Source: Leptospiraceae bacterium (GTDB lineage Bacteria; Spirochaetota; Leptospiria; Leptospirales; Leptospiraceae). Taken from it: a stretch of DNA of 64,000 bases. The notes below the pieces were generated by a model. It ran no database searches and was not told where the DNA came from. It worked only from the letters and a program-made list of their open reading frames with translations. Shown here piece by piece: positions 43,143 to 52,181 of the stretch (positions are counted from its first letter, which is position 1; each line of letters begins with the position of its first letter). The stretch is taken from positions 124,001 through 188,000 of the forward strand of contig JADJFV010000007.1 of the NCBI GenBank assembly GCA_016708435.1. The letters are read 5' to 3'. The translations under genes were made by a program, and so were the position numbers.

Positions 43143-44771
43143 ATGAAATCAAAATATAAAATTTTACTACTCTTAGCAATTGTAGTTAGTTGTCTAACAG
43201 CGATTAGCTGTGGTCCAAAGAAGAAAGTCACTAAGTTTGAAAAACCAAAATCAATTCTTTTTGCAAAGTCTAGTTTTGGAATTCCAGTTTACAAAAAAAT
43301 GGAATCTAAAGACAAGCCAGTCGGGGAAATCAAAGAAGCAGACTTAATGACTGTCAATGCTCAAATTGAAATCACCCTTAAAGACAAATCAATAGTAACC
43401 TACTTTGAAATTAAATGTCCACCAAAATTCAAAGAAGGATGTGGAGAAAACGAAGCTTATATCAATGGAACTGAAATTCTTGGCTCATCTCTCAGTGATA
43501 TTAACTCCGGACAAGTCTCGTACGCAGAAAAAATGGGCAAAGCAATATTAGTCGAATCTGATTTAATCAATGATGCGGCAACTACAAGAGATTGGATTAC
43601 AAATCCAGCCAAAAAAGACAAAGTAACTGTAATCTCAGACGCTTTGTTTTTAGCCATTGCTGCCTTAGTCAAAAATGCAGATGACCGTTCTCAAATTCTC
43701 TCTGAATTATTAATGGTTGGAGAACTTGTCAAAGACCCTGCCTACACAGATTCTCGCTATGATTTAGTATTTAAAAAATATGCTGTGCTAAATAAGAGAA
43801 AAGAAGGAGAAGAAGCAAGAGTAACCGGTCTGACTGAGGAGCTAATCACAACTATTCGCAATTACAATGATGCAGGTGAAAAAAAGATTATAACTGGTTT
43901 TCCAATGCGCTCCCAATCTTACAAAGGCTTAGTAGACCAGTTCAATCGATTAAAGAAAATTCCATTTATCCAAGAAAGAATTTTACAAGAAGTTCTTAAG
44001 AATTCTAAGTATACTCTCGCAGGAGCAGATTCTGATTTAAAAATCGATATTCTAGGTAAAGACGGAGTTAAAGTTAGTTTTACAAATGCTGGTGCCGCAG
44101 AAGAAAACACAATCGAATCTGTTACCGCTTTAGAGGATAACGGCTCGATAGGATTTACTTTAAAACTAAAAGACAAAGAGATTTCAATCAGTCCAGCGGA
44201 AACTCCTGCTTATCTGCTTGCCGGTGGTCCGGGCTTAAAAGAATTTGTTTCCCAAATTCCAAAAGACTATAGAGAAGTAATGAAGAATAACGAATATTAC
44301 AAAGGTGTTATGCTCACTGCTTTAAAATTTGGTGATGGAGGATTTGACGAATCAACAGGGATGATGAAATATCAATTTCAATCGGGTAATAAGTATTGGA
44401 CTACACTCGAAATCTTTCGTCTACACCCAAACCTAACGCGTAAGGGCGATTATTCGGGCGAGTTTGTTCATTCGTATACAATGCCAGGAGACACCTGTGG
44501 TTCCGATAAACCAAATACTTGGCGACAACCCAAAGGACAACTTTACATAGGACAATTCCAAAAACAGGGTTGTGATGCAACCGCCAAAGACGAGTTTCGT
44601 GAAGAAATTTGCATGAATGAAAATGGTAGTGAAGGCATCGATATCAGTTTCTCACCATCCGAAATTCGCTCGGAAAAACCAAATCTTCAATTGATTTTTT
44701 GGTCGAGTTCTACTGGATTCTGTACTGACACAATAAACGAACTCTTTGGAAGTAGCGGTCGTGCTTATTAA
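43143..44771 (+). CDS. Large lipoprotein of unknown function
   Basis: A 542-aa lipoprotein with a signal peptide ending CLTAISC (lipid Cys at 23). The first ~100 mature residues (FGIPVYKKMESKDKPVGEIK..) resemble an SH3-like fold, perhaps shared with its neighbour. The middle is helical (SQILSELLMVGELVKDPAYT) and the end is beta-rich with several Cys (YTMPGDTCGSDKPNTWR, REEICMNENGSEG). I recognise no catalytic motif. It is 22 bp after the HEAT/SH3 gene and is likely co-transcribed, so both may serve the same envelope structure. Confidence 0.75.
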   Translation: MKSKYKILLLLAIVVSCLTAISCGPKKKVTKFEKPKSILFAKSSFGIPVYKKMESKDKPVGEIKEADLMTVNAQIEITLKDKSIVTYFEIKCPPKFKEGCGENEAYINGTEILGSSLSDINSGQVSYAEKMGKAILVESDLINDAATTRDWITNPAKKDKVTVISDALFLAIAALVKNADDRSQILSELLMVGELVKDPAYTDSRYDLVFKKYAVLNKRKEGEEARVTGLTEELITTIRNYNDAGEKKIITGFPMRSQSYKGLVDQFNRLKKIPFIQERILQEVLKNSKYTLAGADSDLKIDILGKDGVKVSFTNAGAAEENTIESVTALEDNGSIGFTLKLKDKEISISPAETPAYLLAGGPGLKEFVSQIPKDYREVMKNNEYYKGVMLTALKFGDGGFDESTGMMKYQFQSGNKYWTTLEIFRLHPNLTRKGDYSGEFVHSYTMPGDTCGSDKPNTWRQPKGQLYIGQFQKQGCDATAKDEFREEICMNENGSEGIDISFSPSEIRSEKPNLQLIFWSSSTGFCTDTINELFGSSGRAY

Positions 44772-44777
44772 AAAATT

Positions 44778-44800
44778 CATCTAATGTAGATGCCATTTTT
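44778..44800 (+). terminator. Possible rho-independent terminator
   Basis: CATCTA-ATG-TAGATG (6-bp stem, 3-nt loop) followed by CCATTTTT, 7 bp after the lipoprotein gene. The stem is short, so it is tentative. Confidence 0.45.
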
Positions 44801-44810
44801 ATCTAAACAA

Positions 44811-44843
44811 TGAAAAGAAAACGTAGAGGGAAACTTCTACGTT
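44811..44843 (-). terminator. Terminator of the 628-aa gene
   Basis: On the minus strand AACGTAGA-AGTTTCCC-TCTACGTT (8-bp stem) is followed by TTCTTTTC, 23 bp downstream of the stop at 44866. Confidence 0.6.
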
Positions 44844-44865
44844 GTCTCTAACTGTATTTTAAAAT

Positions 44866-46752
44866 TTAAAGATCGCCCAATTGATCTTCTGATACTTCTT
44901 CTTTCATATGCAATCGATTGTAGTCAAGGATATGACTTAATACTAGTTTATAAGGAGTGATTATTTTTTTATCAGCAGAGAGACTCATCTCTAGAGATTC
45001 AATTTTTTTCGAAAGCATTTTTTTTAGACGAGATTCTTTTCCTCTCCATTCATGATCCATTGGATAAAGAATTGCCTGCCTATCATTTTTCTCTTCCCCG
45101 GGAATAGAAATAATCTGAAATGCAAATTTTTTTAGTGTAGCAGATAACACTTCTGAATTTTGGAGTCTACATTTTTGAATGAGCATTTGCCTTGTCGGAA
45201 TTACATTTTCTTTGAAGTAGAAATAATCCATACACTCAACCACTTCTTTTCTGCGAGTCTCAATTACTTTTTCTTCTGTGAATTTTTTGTATTTTATAAT
45301 CTTCGCTTTCTCTGCATCTCTCTTTCTAGATCTATTCCTGGATTCAAGCTCCCATTGTTCGGATTGTATTTTTTTCTTCGCGGTAGCAAAGAAAAGATTC
45401 TTAAAATAATTAAAGTATATGAAAATAGGATAATACCAGGGAAAATATTCGATGTAAGCCTTACTGAGTAAATTTCCATAGAGCTGAATTGTGTCTTTGT
45501 TGCTAAATAGTCCCTGGAGATAATGCTCGTTTGTCTCTAGCAAATTTTTAAACGCAAGTATTTTCCAAGTTGGATCCGGCATTTGAACATTCATATCCTT
45601 GATGCAATTCAAAAAAGCAGAAATTTTTCTAGGTGCGAATACATATACTTCTTGCTTTGGCATAAACCAAGAAGCAAAAACAAGAGAGAAATCTCCTTTT
45701 AATTTGTCCCAAACTTTCGGATGAACTTCATTTACCCTATCTTCTCCTATGAATTGAATGATCTCTTTCCAACTCTTAGAAGGCTCTAAGAACTTTGATC
45801 TCATTTTCTCAACTTCTTCCTCAATCAAGGTCTCTTCTTTTTGGATCAAATACTCAAGTGCAAACTTTTCAAATAGTAGAACTGTCATGATTGCCAACTC
45901 ACCCGAATAATTTTCCGGATAATACGGAGAAATCACACGATGCAGAATTTCAGCTCTTTCTTTTTTAAAAGAAGTCGTTGGCTCATGAAAAGGTTCCATT
46001 TGATAAATATCTTCTTGCTTTTGAATTGCTTCTAAATCTTTTCCAACAACCGAATAATAGATAGGAGCAATTTCACTTTTTATAAACTCATCTGCAATTC
46101 TAAATTTTTCAATCATCATACTTGGAGTCATTGGAAAATAAAGTCCAATGCCAAGTTTAACAATCTTATTTCGAAGTATTAATTCTTCTTCAATATCTTC
46201 TAGTATGGTTTCTTTTATTTTCGGATTTAGCGGTATGTCGTTGACTGAGTCCTGCATTTCAGGAAAAAGTTTAATAAAACTAATTGGATAATTTCCCTGT
46301 GCGAGCGGAAGATTTTGTTTTAAGTTTATTAAGAGTTCATCTCTAAAAGATTTTTCGTTGTATTTGGGGTTAAATTCTATTAGCTCCAAAATATTTTGAA
46401 CTGAAATATTTACAATGTTTTTATAAATTGTATCTATGCTCTCTGTTTTTTCAATGGGAGAAGCAATAAAGCAAGAATTTATTTTAATTTCTTTTCTATC
46501 TAAATAACTTAAATAGAATAAATGCAAAATAAGTTTATCTTCGATTAACCGCTTCATCGGATAAACAATGTCAGACCGCATATCAACTTTTAATCCCGGC
46601 ACTTGCTCTGGATCTAAAAAAAGATTTCCTGTTTTAGAATTGGTTACAGTGGAACTTTTTTGAATTTGCTGATAGAGTATAAACGCTGTTTTATTATTTA
46701 AAGAAGTAGCAACAGAGTCCTTTGGAGTTTTAAGTTCTAAAAATGAATGCAT
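44866..46752 (-). CDS. Large hypothetical cytoplasmic protein
   Basis: A 628-aa protein without signal peptide, TM helix or recognised domain. The sequence is helical and charged. Residues about 150-520 contain SPYYPENYSGELAIMTVLLF, an IQKEETLIEEEVEKMRSKFL coiled stretch, and a Trp/Tyr-rich LSKAYIEYFPWYYPIFIYFN that could be membrane-associated. A basic coiled coil follows (SRNRSRKRDAEKAKIIKYKK), then a winged-helix-like end. Aromatic clusters and Arg/Lys runs suggest interaction with membrane or nucleic acid, but this is a guess. It is 62 bp from the convergent end of the same-strand icd gene and could be co-transcribed with it. Confidence 0.7.
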   Translation of the reverse strand: MHSFLELKTPKDSVATSLNNKTAFILYQQIQKSSTVTNSKTGNLFLDPEQVPGLKVDMRSDIVYPMKRLIEDKLILHLFYLSYLDRKEIKINSCFIASPIEKTESIDTIYKNIVNISVQNILELIEFNPKYNEKSFRDELLINLKQNLPLAQGNYPISFIKLFPEMQDSVNDIPLNPKIKETILEDIEEELILRNKIVKLGIGLYFPMTPSMMIEKFRIADEFIKSEIAPIYYSVVGKDLEAIQKQEDIYQMEPFHEPTTSFKKERAEILHRVISPYYPENYSGELAIMTVLLFEKFALEYLIQKEETLIEEEVEKMRSKFLEPSKSWKEIIQFIGEDRVNEVHPKVWDKLKGDFSLVFASWFMPKQEVYVFAPRKISAFLNCIKDMNVQMPDPTWKILAFKNLLETNEHYLQGLFSNKDTIQLYGNLLSKAYIEYFPWYYPIFIYFNYFKNLFFATAKKKIQSEQWELESRNRSRKRDAEKAKIIKYKKFTEEKVIETRRKEVVECMDYFYFKENVIPTRQMLIQKCRLQNSEVLSATLKKFAFQIISIPGEEKNDRQAILYPMDHEWRGKESRLKKMLSKKIESLEMSLSADKKIITPYKLVLSHILDYNRLHMKEEVSEDQLGDL

Positions 46753-46813
46753 ATTTTAAACGTTATATTGAAGACGCGGAAACGTTTCCGCGCCTTCAGA
46801 ACGTGTCGAAGTG

Positions 46814-48013
46814 TTATTTCAATTTCTTCGCAACAGCTTCCATGAATTGGAAAGTGTCGAGTTCTTTTTTAGAAGATGCAGTGCTTAGAGAAATTAAATC
46901 TTTTGTCATCTCCCCTGCTTCGATTGTATCGATCACTGCTTTTTCGAGCTTGTGGGCAAACGCGGTAACCTCAGGAGTTCCGTCGAGTTCTCCGCGTTTT
47001 GCAATCGCACCTGTCCAGGCAAAAATAGATGCTACAGAGTTTGTAGAAGTAGTTTCGCCTTTTTGGTATTTGCGGTAATGGCGGGTAACGGTTCCGTGCG
47101 CTGCTTCGTATTCGTATTTTCCTTCCGGAGAAACCAACACAGAAGTCATAAGACCGAGCGAACCAAATCCTGAAGCAACCATATCACTCATAACGTCTCC
47201 GTCATAGTTCATGAGTGCCCATAGCATTCCACCTTGGTGTTTCATGATTTGTGCCACTGCATCATCAATCAAGAAGTAACTGTATGTTATCCCCGCCGCT
47301 TTGAGTTCAGCCTCTTTTTCTACAGCCATCTCATCAAAGATCGCGCGAAACCGAGCGTGGTATTTTTTCGAGATAGTGTCCTTGGTTGCAAACCATAAAT
47401 CAATCTTTTCGGATAACGCATAATTGAAGCAAGATTTTGCAAAACTGATAATGGATTTATCCAAGTTGTGCATACCCATTGTTACCCCCGCTCCCTTGTA
47501 ATCGTGAACAAGAACTCTTTGTTTTTCGGTTCCACTTGCATCAGTGTAGACTAACTCTACTTTGCCCGGACCTGGTATTAGAAGCTCAACGTTCTTATAA
47601 ATGTCACCATAAGCATGACGACCAATACTAATTGGTTGTTTCCATGATCTAACTGCTGCTGGAATATTGTTAATGATAATTGGTTTTCTAAACACAGTTC
47701 CATCGAGTATTGAACGAATGGTTCCATTTGGCGAAGGCCATTCTTTTTTGAGACTGTATTCTTTTACTCTGTCTGCGTTAGGCGTAATAGTCGCACATTT
47801 TACAGCCACTCCATGCTTGAGTGTTGCCTGTGCGGAATCAACTGTCACCTTGTCGTCGGTTTTGTCTCTATGTGTTACGGAAAGATCATAGTATTCTAGC
47901 TCGATATCCAAAAATGGATGAATGAACCTGTCTTTTATTTCTTTCCAGATCACGCGGGTCATCTCGTCCCCGTCCATTTCGACTAATGGTGTTTTAACCT
48001 TGATTTTACTCAT
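46814..48013 (-). CDS. icd: NADP-dependent isocitrate dehydrogenase, type II (eukaryote-like)
   Basis: A 399-aa protein of near-normal length for homodimeric type II IDH. Signature stretches are VEMDGDEMTRVIWKEIKDRF, CATITPNADRVKEYSLKKEW, SPNGTIRSILDGTVFRKPII, IGRHAYGDIYKN, MNYDGDVMSDMVASGFGSLG and YEYEAAHGTVTRHYRKYQKG. Catalytic Lys/Tyr/Asp residues appear intact. It converts isocitrate to 2-oxoglutarate with NADP in the TCA cycle. The ATG is preceded by AGGAGAG. It is a housekeeping gene amid accessory ones and marks a stable chromosomal part of the window. Confidence 0.97.
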   Translation of the reverse strand: MSKIKVKTPLVEMDGDEMTRVIWKEIKDRFIHPFLDIELEYYDLSVTHRDKTDDKVTVDSAQATLKHGVAVKCATITPNADRVKEYSLKKEWPSPNGTIRSILDGTVFRKPIIINNIPAAVRSWKQPISIGRHAYGDIYKNVELLIPGPGKVELVYTDASGTEKQRVLVHDYKGAGVTMGMHNLDKSIISFAKSCFNYALSEKIDLWFATKDTISKKYHARFRAIFDEMAVEKEAELKAAGITYSYFLIDDAVAQIMKHQGGMLWALMNYDGDVMSDMVASGFGSLGLMTSVLVSPEGKYEYEAAHGTVTRHYRKYQKGETTSTNSVASIFAWTGAIAKRGELDGTPEVTAFAHKLEKAVIDTIEAGEMTKDLISLSTASSKKELDTFQFMEAVAKKLK

Positions 48014-48116
48014 TCAAATTCTCTCCTAAATGATTTCAATAGATAAGTAACTAACAAGGTCTCATATACAATGTTTTCCTTCAAGAGAATATTTTTAAGA
48101 AATTACAAAACATAAC

Positions 48117-49007
48117 TCAAGTCCAATCGTTTAGAATTTTAACTAAAGTTCTAACAGATATTGGCTTGGTATAAAAATCACTCATACCGGCAAGTAGGCA
48201 TTTTTCTTTTTCTCCTTCGAGTGCCTCTGCAGTAACTGCAACAATGGGGACTTGACTTATTTGGCGTAATACTCGCGTGCTTTCGTATCCGTCCATTTCC
48301 GGCATTCTAATATCCATTAGAACAAGATCGTATTCTGACTCTTTGAAGTCTTTGATTGCCTCGAGTCCATTATAAGAATGTTTAATTTTTAGAATTCCTT
48401 TATTCTGCAAAATCTGAGTCATCATCGTTGCGTTCAAAACATCATCATCTACAACAAGAACACGAATGTTTATATTTTTTACGATTGAGACTTCCTTTTT
48501 CTTAAATTCAACCTTTGAACTAGGATCATTTCTTAACAACTGAATATTATGATATTGGGAATAATTATGAGTATCCTTTCTTTCCAATTTTAATCTAAAG
48601 TAAAACTTGGAGCCCTTCCCTTCTTGACTCTCTACCCAAATTTTTCCACCCATCAAATCAATCAATTGTTTGCAGATAGAAAGTCCTAATCCAACACCTC
48701 CATATTTTCTGGTTATAGAGGAATCTCTTTGGTAAAAACTCTCAAACAGTCTTCTCTTTACATCATCATCCATCCCGATTCCAGTATCTGAAATTGTAAA
48801 AAGAATTTCTTGAAAATCCTCTGATTCATTTTCTAATTTAATCTTTAATTGAACTTTTCCAACTGATGTAAACTTCAACGCATTTCCGATAAGGTTTATC
48901 AATATTTGCCGTAACCTATAAGAATCTCCAATTAAATTTTCTGCTATTGTTTTATCTATACTCGATTTAAATTCGATTCCCTTCTCAGATGCTCTTTCAT
49001 AGAACAT
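48117..49007 (-). CDS. 3' part of a hybrid histidine kinase: HATPase_c and receiver domain
   Basis: The 296-aa frame begins at ATG 49007 but is in phase with the upstream kinase ORF, with only the TGA at 49044-49046 between them. It holds the catalytic ATPase domain (NLIGNALKFTSVGKV N box, ISDTGIGMDDDVKRR G1, KYGGVGLGLSICKQLIDLMG G2) and a receiver (VLVVDDDVLNATM, phosphoacceptor Asp in DLVLMDIRMPEMDGYES, Lys in DFYTKPI). The residues read after the TGA (SLTEISDSIYEMFYERASEK) are normal kinase linker, so one 719-codon gene was cut in two. Alone, this fragment has no dimerisation or phosphoacceptor His. Confidence 0.85.
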   Translation of the reverse strand: MFYERASEKGIEFKSSIDKTIAENLIGDSYRLRQILINLIGNALKFTSVGKVQLKIKLENESEDFQEILFTISDTGIGMDDDVKRRLFESFYQRDSSITRKYGGVGLGLSICKQLIDLMGGKIWVESQEGKGSKFYFRLKLERKDTHNYSQYHNIQLLRNDPSSKVEFKKKEVSIVKNINIRVLVVDDDVLNATMMTQILQNKGILKIKHSYNGLEAIKDFKESEYDLVLMDIRMPEMDGYESTRVLRQISQVPIVAVTAEALEGEKEKCLLAGMSDFYTKPISVRTLVKILNDWT

Positions 49008-49043
49008 TTCATAAATTGAATCGGAAATTTCTGTGAGGCTAAT

Positions 49044-50273
49044 TCATATACTCTCAATTTCAATTTTGCCTGATTCGATTTTTGAAAAATCCATGATGTC
49101 ATTTACAATATTGAGTAGTAATTCAGCACCTGTAAATGCTATTTGTGCATAATTTTTTTCGCGAGCGGATAATCCTGATTCGACCAAGAGAGAGGTCATT
49201 CCGAGTATGCTATTTAGCGGCGTCCTTATTTCATGACTCATTTTAGCTAGAAATTCCGATTTCGCTGCGTTAGCCTCTTCTGCAATTAGCTTAGCTTTAA
49301 GTAAGTCAGCTTCAATTTTTTTTCGTTTAGAAATTTCATTATGAACAGAAATCCAAACCAATCCATACTCAGGATGCTCGTATTCAGATACATTTACCGC
49401 GCACCAAAACGATATTCCATTTTTCGTTCGATTGAAAACTTCCCCACTCCAAAATCCGTCTTTATAGAGAACTGCGTTTATTTCTTCTGCTATTGATTCA
49501 CTTGGTTTAATTTCGGATGAATTTAGAATACTGACATGCTTTCCAATTAATTCTCCTGTTTCATAACCAAACATCGAGTCAAAACTTGGATTTGTGTAGA
49601 TAATACTTGCATCATCCGTTCTTAAAAGAAAAACACCTTCTGACATTTTATTTAGAATATCACTATGAAATTGAAGTAAGTTTTCATTTTTCTTATGATC
49701 TGTAATGTCAATCATAATTCCTTGCACTAGGGGCGGTTTGACTTCATTGTTAATGACTCCAATGGTATCTCTGATCCAACTTAACTTTCTGTGTTTAGTG
49801 AAAAATCTATATTCTAGAAAATTTGATTTTTTATTTTTTAAAATCTCACGGAATTTTTTTAATGTTGGCTCTTTATCTTGTGAATAAACGTTGTTTACCC
49901 AAAAATCAACGCTTGTCCACTCTTCTTTTGTATAGCCGAGTAGGTTTTCTGAATTGCCTTCAATGAAAGTGTATTGAAGCGAATCAGCATTTGCCTCCCA
50001 AATGATTCCGCCTATGGAAGATAGGATATGATGACTTGATACCGGTTCTTGCGACCTTTTTTCACTTTCAGATTTTTTAAGAAATTTGGTGACTGCCCAA
50101 AACAAACATATATTTGAAATAAAAAAGAGAACTAAATAGACAAAATTGGCAAAATACCCGTAAAACAAATTCCAAAGAATAATCTGTATTCCAAGACCTA
50201 AACCTAGAAATATGTTCTGTTTGATTTTAATTGAATCAAAGGTGGACATAATAGAGTTCTTTTCCAATAGCAA
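49044..50273 (-). CDS. 5' part of a hybrid histidine kinase: TM, PAS domains and HisKA, ending at an in-frame TGA
   Basis: A 409-aa frame. Two TM helices near 15-65 (NIFLGLGLGIQIILWNLFYG, FANFVYLVLFFISNICLFWA), two PAS/PAC domains (about 80-195 and 205-325; ITDHKKNE, FWCAVNVSEYEH, WISVHNEISKRKKIE), and a HisKA domain with the His in FLAKMSHEIRTPLNSILGMT. It ends FSKIESGKIEIESI then TGA. The ATPase domain follows in the same frame after the stop. Upstream is 108 bp to the DUF2892 gene with no clear promoter. Confidence 0.87.
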   Translation of the reverse strand: MLLEKNSIMSTFDSIKIKQNIFLGLGLGIQIILWNLFYGYFANFVYLVLFFISNICLFWAVTKFLKKSESEKRSQEPVSSHHILSSIGGIIWEANADSLQYTFIEGNSENLLGYTKEEWTSVDFWVNNVYSQDKEPTLKKFREILKNKKSNFLEYRFFTKHRKLSWIRDTIGVINNEVKPPLVQGIMIDITDHKKNENLLQFHSDILNKMSEGVFLLRTDDASIIYTNPSFDSMFGYETGELIGKHVSILNSSEIKPSESIAEEINAVLYKDGFWSGEVFNRTKNGISFWCAVNVSEYEHPEYGLVWISVHNEISKRKKIEADLLKAKLIAEEANAAKSEFLAKMSHEIRTPLNSILGMTSLLVESGLSAREKNYAQIAFTGAELLLNIVNDIMDFSKIESGKIEIESI

Positions 50274-50381
50274 GAAAAGTCTTTCAAATAACTCTATAGA
50301 TTCAACTAAATTCTTTACTTCTAGGTTTTTTTAGTCTAAAAATCCACCCTTTTTCACTCCATGCTAGCTATAATCAGTTTT

Positions 50382-50603
50382 TCATTGAATTCTAGACTTA
50401 CAGCCGAGGCTATTCAAAAAGATTGTCATCGGACAAAATCCAGTTAATGACAGGACAACCTGATTGAGTCCTACAATTCCAGTCAAAATAAGCCAATAGG
50501 GGTGAACAAATACTCCCAATCCAACACTTGCGATTGTAAATACACCGGCTAAAAGCCAAATGATTCTCTCCATATACCAATTATCAGTTTTAGCTAAAAA
50601 CAT
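50382..50603 (-). CDS. DUF2892 (YgaP transmembrane-domain-like) protein
   Basis: The start is taken as ATG 50603, with AAAAGGAG 5 nt upstream; a GTG at 50609 lies too close to that site. The 73-aa product has two TM helices (MERIIWLLAGVFTIASVGLG, WLILTGIVGLNQVVLSLTGF) and the family end TGFCPMTIFLNSLGCK. DUF2892 proteins often go with rhodanese or sulfur/metal detoxification genes. It is divergent from the TolC-RND operon across two similar operators (50620-50635 and 50685-50700), so both are probably controlled together. Confidence 0.85.
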   Translation of the reverse strand: MFLAKTDNWYMERIIWLLAGVFTIASVGLGVFVHPYWLILTGIVGLNQVVLSLTGFCPMTIFLNSLGCKSRIQ

Positions 50604-50619
50604 ACACACTCCTTTTAAT

Positions 50620-50635
50620 ATACCATACGGGGTAT
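50620..50635. promoter_or_regulatory. Inverted-repeat operator 1 (CsoR/CstR-like)
   Basis: ATACC-ATACGG-GGTAT (ATACCCCGTATGGTAT on the other strand), 17 bp before the DUF2892 start codon. The G/C tract with A/T arms recalls operators of CsoR-family repressors. The regulator gene is not in the window. Confidence 0.55.
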
Positions 50636-50684
50636 CTTATTTTTTTAGGCAAGAGAAAAAAAATAATTTGATTTATTAGATACA

Positions 50685-50700
50685 ATACCCCCCATGGTAT
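50685..50700. promoter_or_regulatory. Inverted-repeat operator 2 (CsoR/CstR-like)
   Basis: ATACC-CCCCAT-GGTAT, 24 bp before the chosen TolC start. It matches operator 1 except in the central bases, and overlaps the alternative start at 50694, which argues for the later ATG. Confidence 0.55.
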
Positions 50701-50723
50701 ATATGCATGGAGAAGATAAAACA

Positions 50724-52181
50724 ATGATAGCAAATTTTAAGAGGTTATACGTAGAGAGAATCCCTCGAATGAGTATTCTTTTAGGAATTTTTATTTTTTC
50801 AGGAATCACAGGTTTGAAAGCACAGGAAGCACAAACGCTTGATTTCGGAAAAATTTGGGAAAAAATAAGGGAAAATTCACATACGCAAAAAGCATTATCT
50901 CTAGAATCAAGAGCAGCAAAAATATCTAGCAATAAAGCATCCAAGCATTGGCTACCTAGAATTTATGCAGATGCTAGAAATTATACAACGAACGATCCAG
51001 CGTTGAATTTTTTCTCAAACCTGGGACAAAGAGCAGCGACTAATTCTGATTTTTCGACAAAGAGTGTTCGAACTCAACCGAGTAATTTTATTGATACGAA
51101 TAATAACCTGTATACCACTCCCAATTACAATACACTCAATCTATTCGCACCGGATACTCTTAATAATCCGGGCACGAACACATACCAGAGAGGAACGCTC
51201 GGAGTTGATTTCTCCATCTATGAAGGAGGCTCTAAAAAAGCAGTTGCTAAAGCATTCGAAAAACAAGCAGAAGGGAAACAATTAGAAAATAAATTTGTAA
51301 GCCTAAACGAATACGCAAATTCTGCTGCGATGTATGGAACTCTAATTTCTCTTTACGATCAACAGGAAAAAATTGCAGCTCTAGACAAAACAGTAAATAC
51401 GATCCTAAGTCGTTACCAACTTGGCAATCGTGGGAATCCGGTTGGTTACTCCGGCGGTATAGCACTAAAGAGTCTAAAAAATCGAATCGAAGGGATAAAG
51501 GAAGAAACCGCTGCGAGAATTGAATCTATAAAATCTTCTATAGAATCCTCTTCGGGGAATTTACCTTCTAATTGGAATCTTAAACTACAAAGCACAAATT
51601 CATTCGCTGACGAATACTTAAAATTATCCGCGCCAGAAAAATCCTATATGGCAAAAGCAATGAAAGCTTACGCTGATGGTGCAACCGAACAAGCAGAAGC
51701 TGAAAAAGCAAGAATCCTCCCTAAGGTGGGAGTCTACGGAGAATCCTATGCATATAGAGGCGAACGATCCGTTGCCACATCCTTTAATGCAGGGTTTTAT
51801 ATTCAGATGAATCTTTATTCTCCCGGGGATTTAGATTCGATAGAGCAAGCAAAAATAAATAGCAAAGCGATGCAAGAAAGAGTGGAAGAAACAATTCGAA
51901 ATGAAGAAGCAAAAATAAAATCTCTTATTCAAATGGAAAAAGCACTGAGTAAAAATCTAGAATTAATTCAAGAAAATGCAAAACTCATGGAAGAGCAACT
52001 CAATGTTAGCCAACAACTTTTTAGCAGTGGGGCAATCAATGCAATTCAGCTATCAGAAGTATTTTCCAGAAGAGCAGACATCATTCAAGCAAAGGCAAAT
52101 ATTGAATCTGAATATTTAAAAGCCAGAGCAGGCTTACTAACATTATCCGAAACAAATCTAGAAGGAATTAAAAATGAGTAA
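50724..52181 (+). CDS. TolC-family outer-membrane efflux protein
   Basis: The start is taken as ATG 50724 (GGAGA upstream, 485 aa); ATG 50694 lies inside operator 2. A signal peptide (MSILLGIFIFSGITGLKAQ) is followed by TolC-like helical repeats: LDFGKIWEKIRENSHTQKAL near the start, KASKHWLPRIYADARNYT, a periplasmic coiled coil, and the second half (KARILPKVGVYGESYAY .. QLFSSGAINAIQLSEVFSRR). It forms the outer-membrane channel for the RND pump encoded downstream, whose start overlaps this gene by 8 bp. No membrane-fusion protein lies between or after them. Confidence 0.88.
   Translation: MIANFKRLYVERIPRMSILLGIFIFSGITGLKAQEAQTLDFGKIWEKIRENSHTQKALSLESRAAKISSNKASKHWLPRIYADARNYTTNDPALNFFSNLGQRAATNSDFSTKSVRTQPSNFIDTNNNLYTTPNYNTLNLFAPDTLNNPGTNTYQRGTLGVDFSIYEGGSKKAVAKAFEKQAEGKQLENKFVSLNEYANSAAMYGTLISLYDQQEKIAALDKTVNTILSRYQLGNRGNPVGYSGGIALKSLKNRIEGIKEETAARIESIKSSIESSSGNLPSNWNLKLQSTNSFADEYLKLSAPEKSYMAKAMKAYADGATEQAEAEKARILPKVGVYGESYAYRGERSVATSFNAGFYIQMNLYSPGDLDSIEQAKINSKAMQERVEETIRNEEAKIKSLIQMEKALSKNLELIQENAKLMEEQLNVSQQLFSSGAINAIQLSEVFSRRADIIQAKANIESEYLKARAGLLTLSETNLEGIKNE

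Noticed and set aside
49044..49046. TGA read as selenocysteine or tryptophan
   Set aside because: TGA ends other genes here (for example at 5232), no SECIS-like context was noted, and a kinase linker does not need Sec.
50667..50696. Sigma-70 promoter for the TolC gene
   Set aside because: TTGATT is present but no -10 at suitable spacing could be seen.
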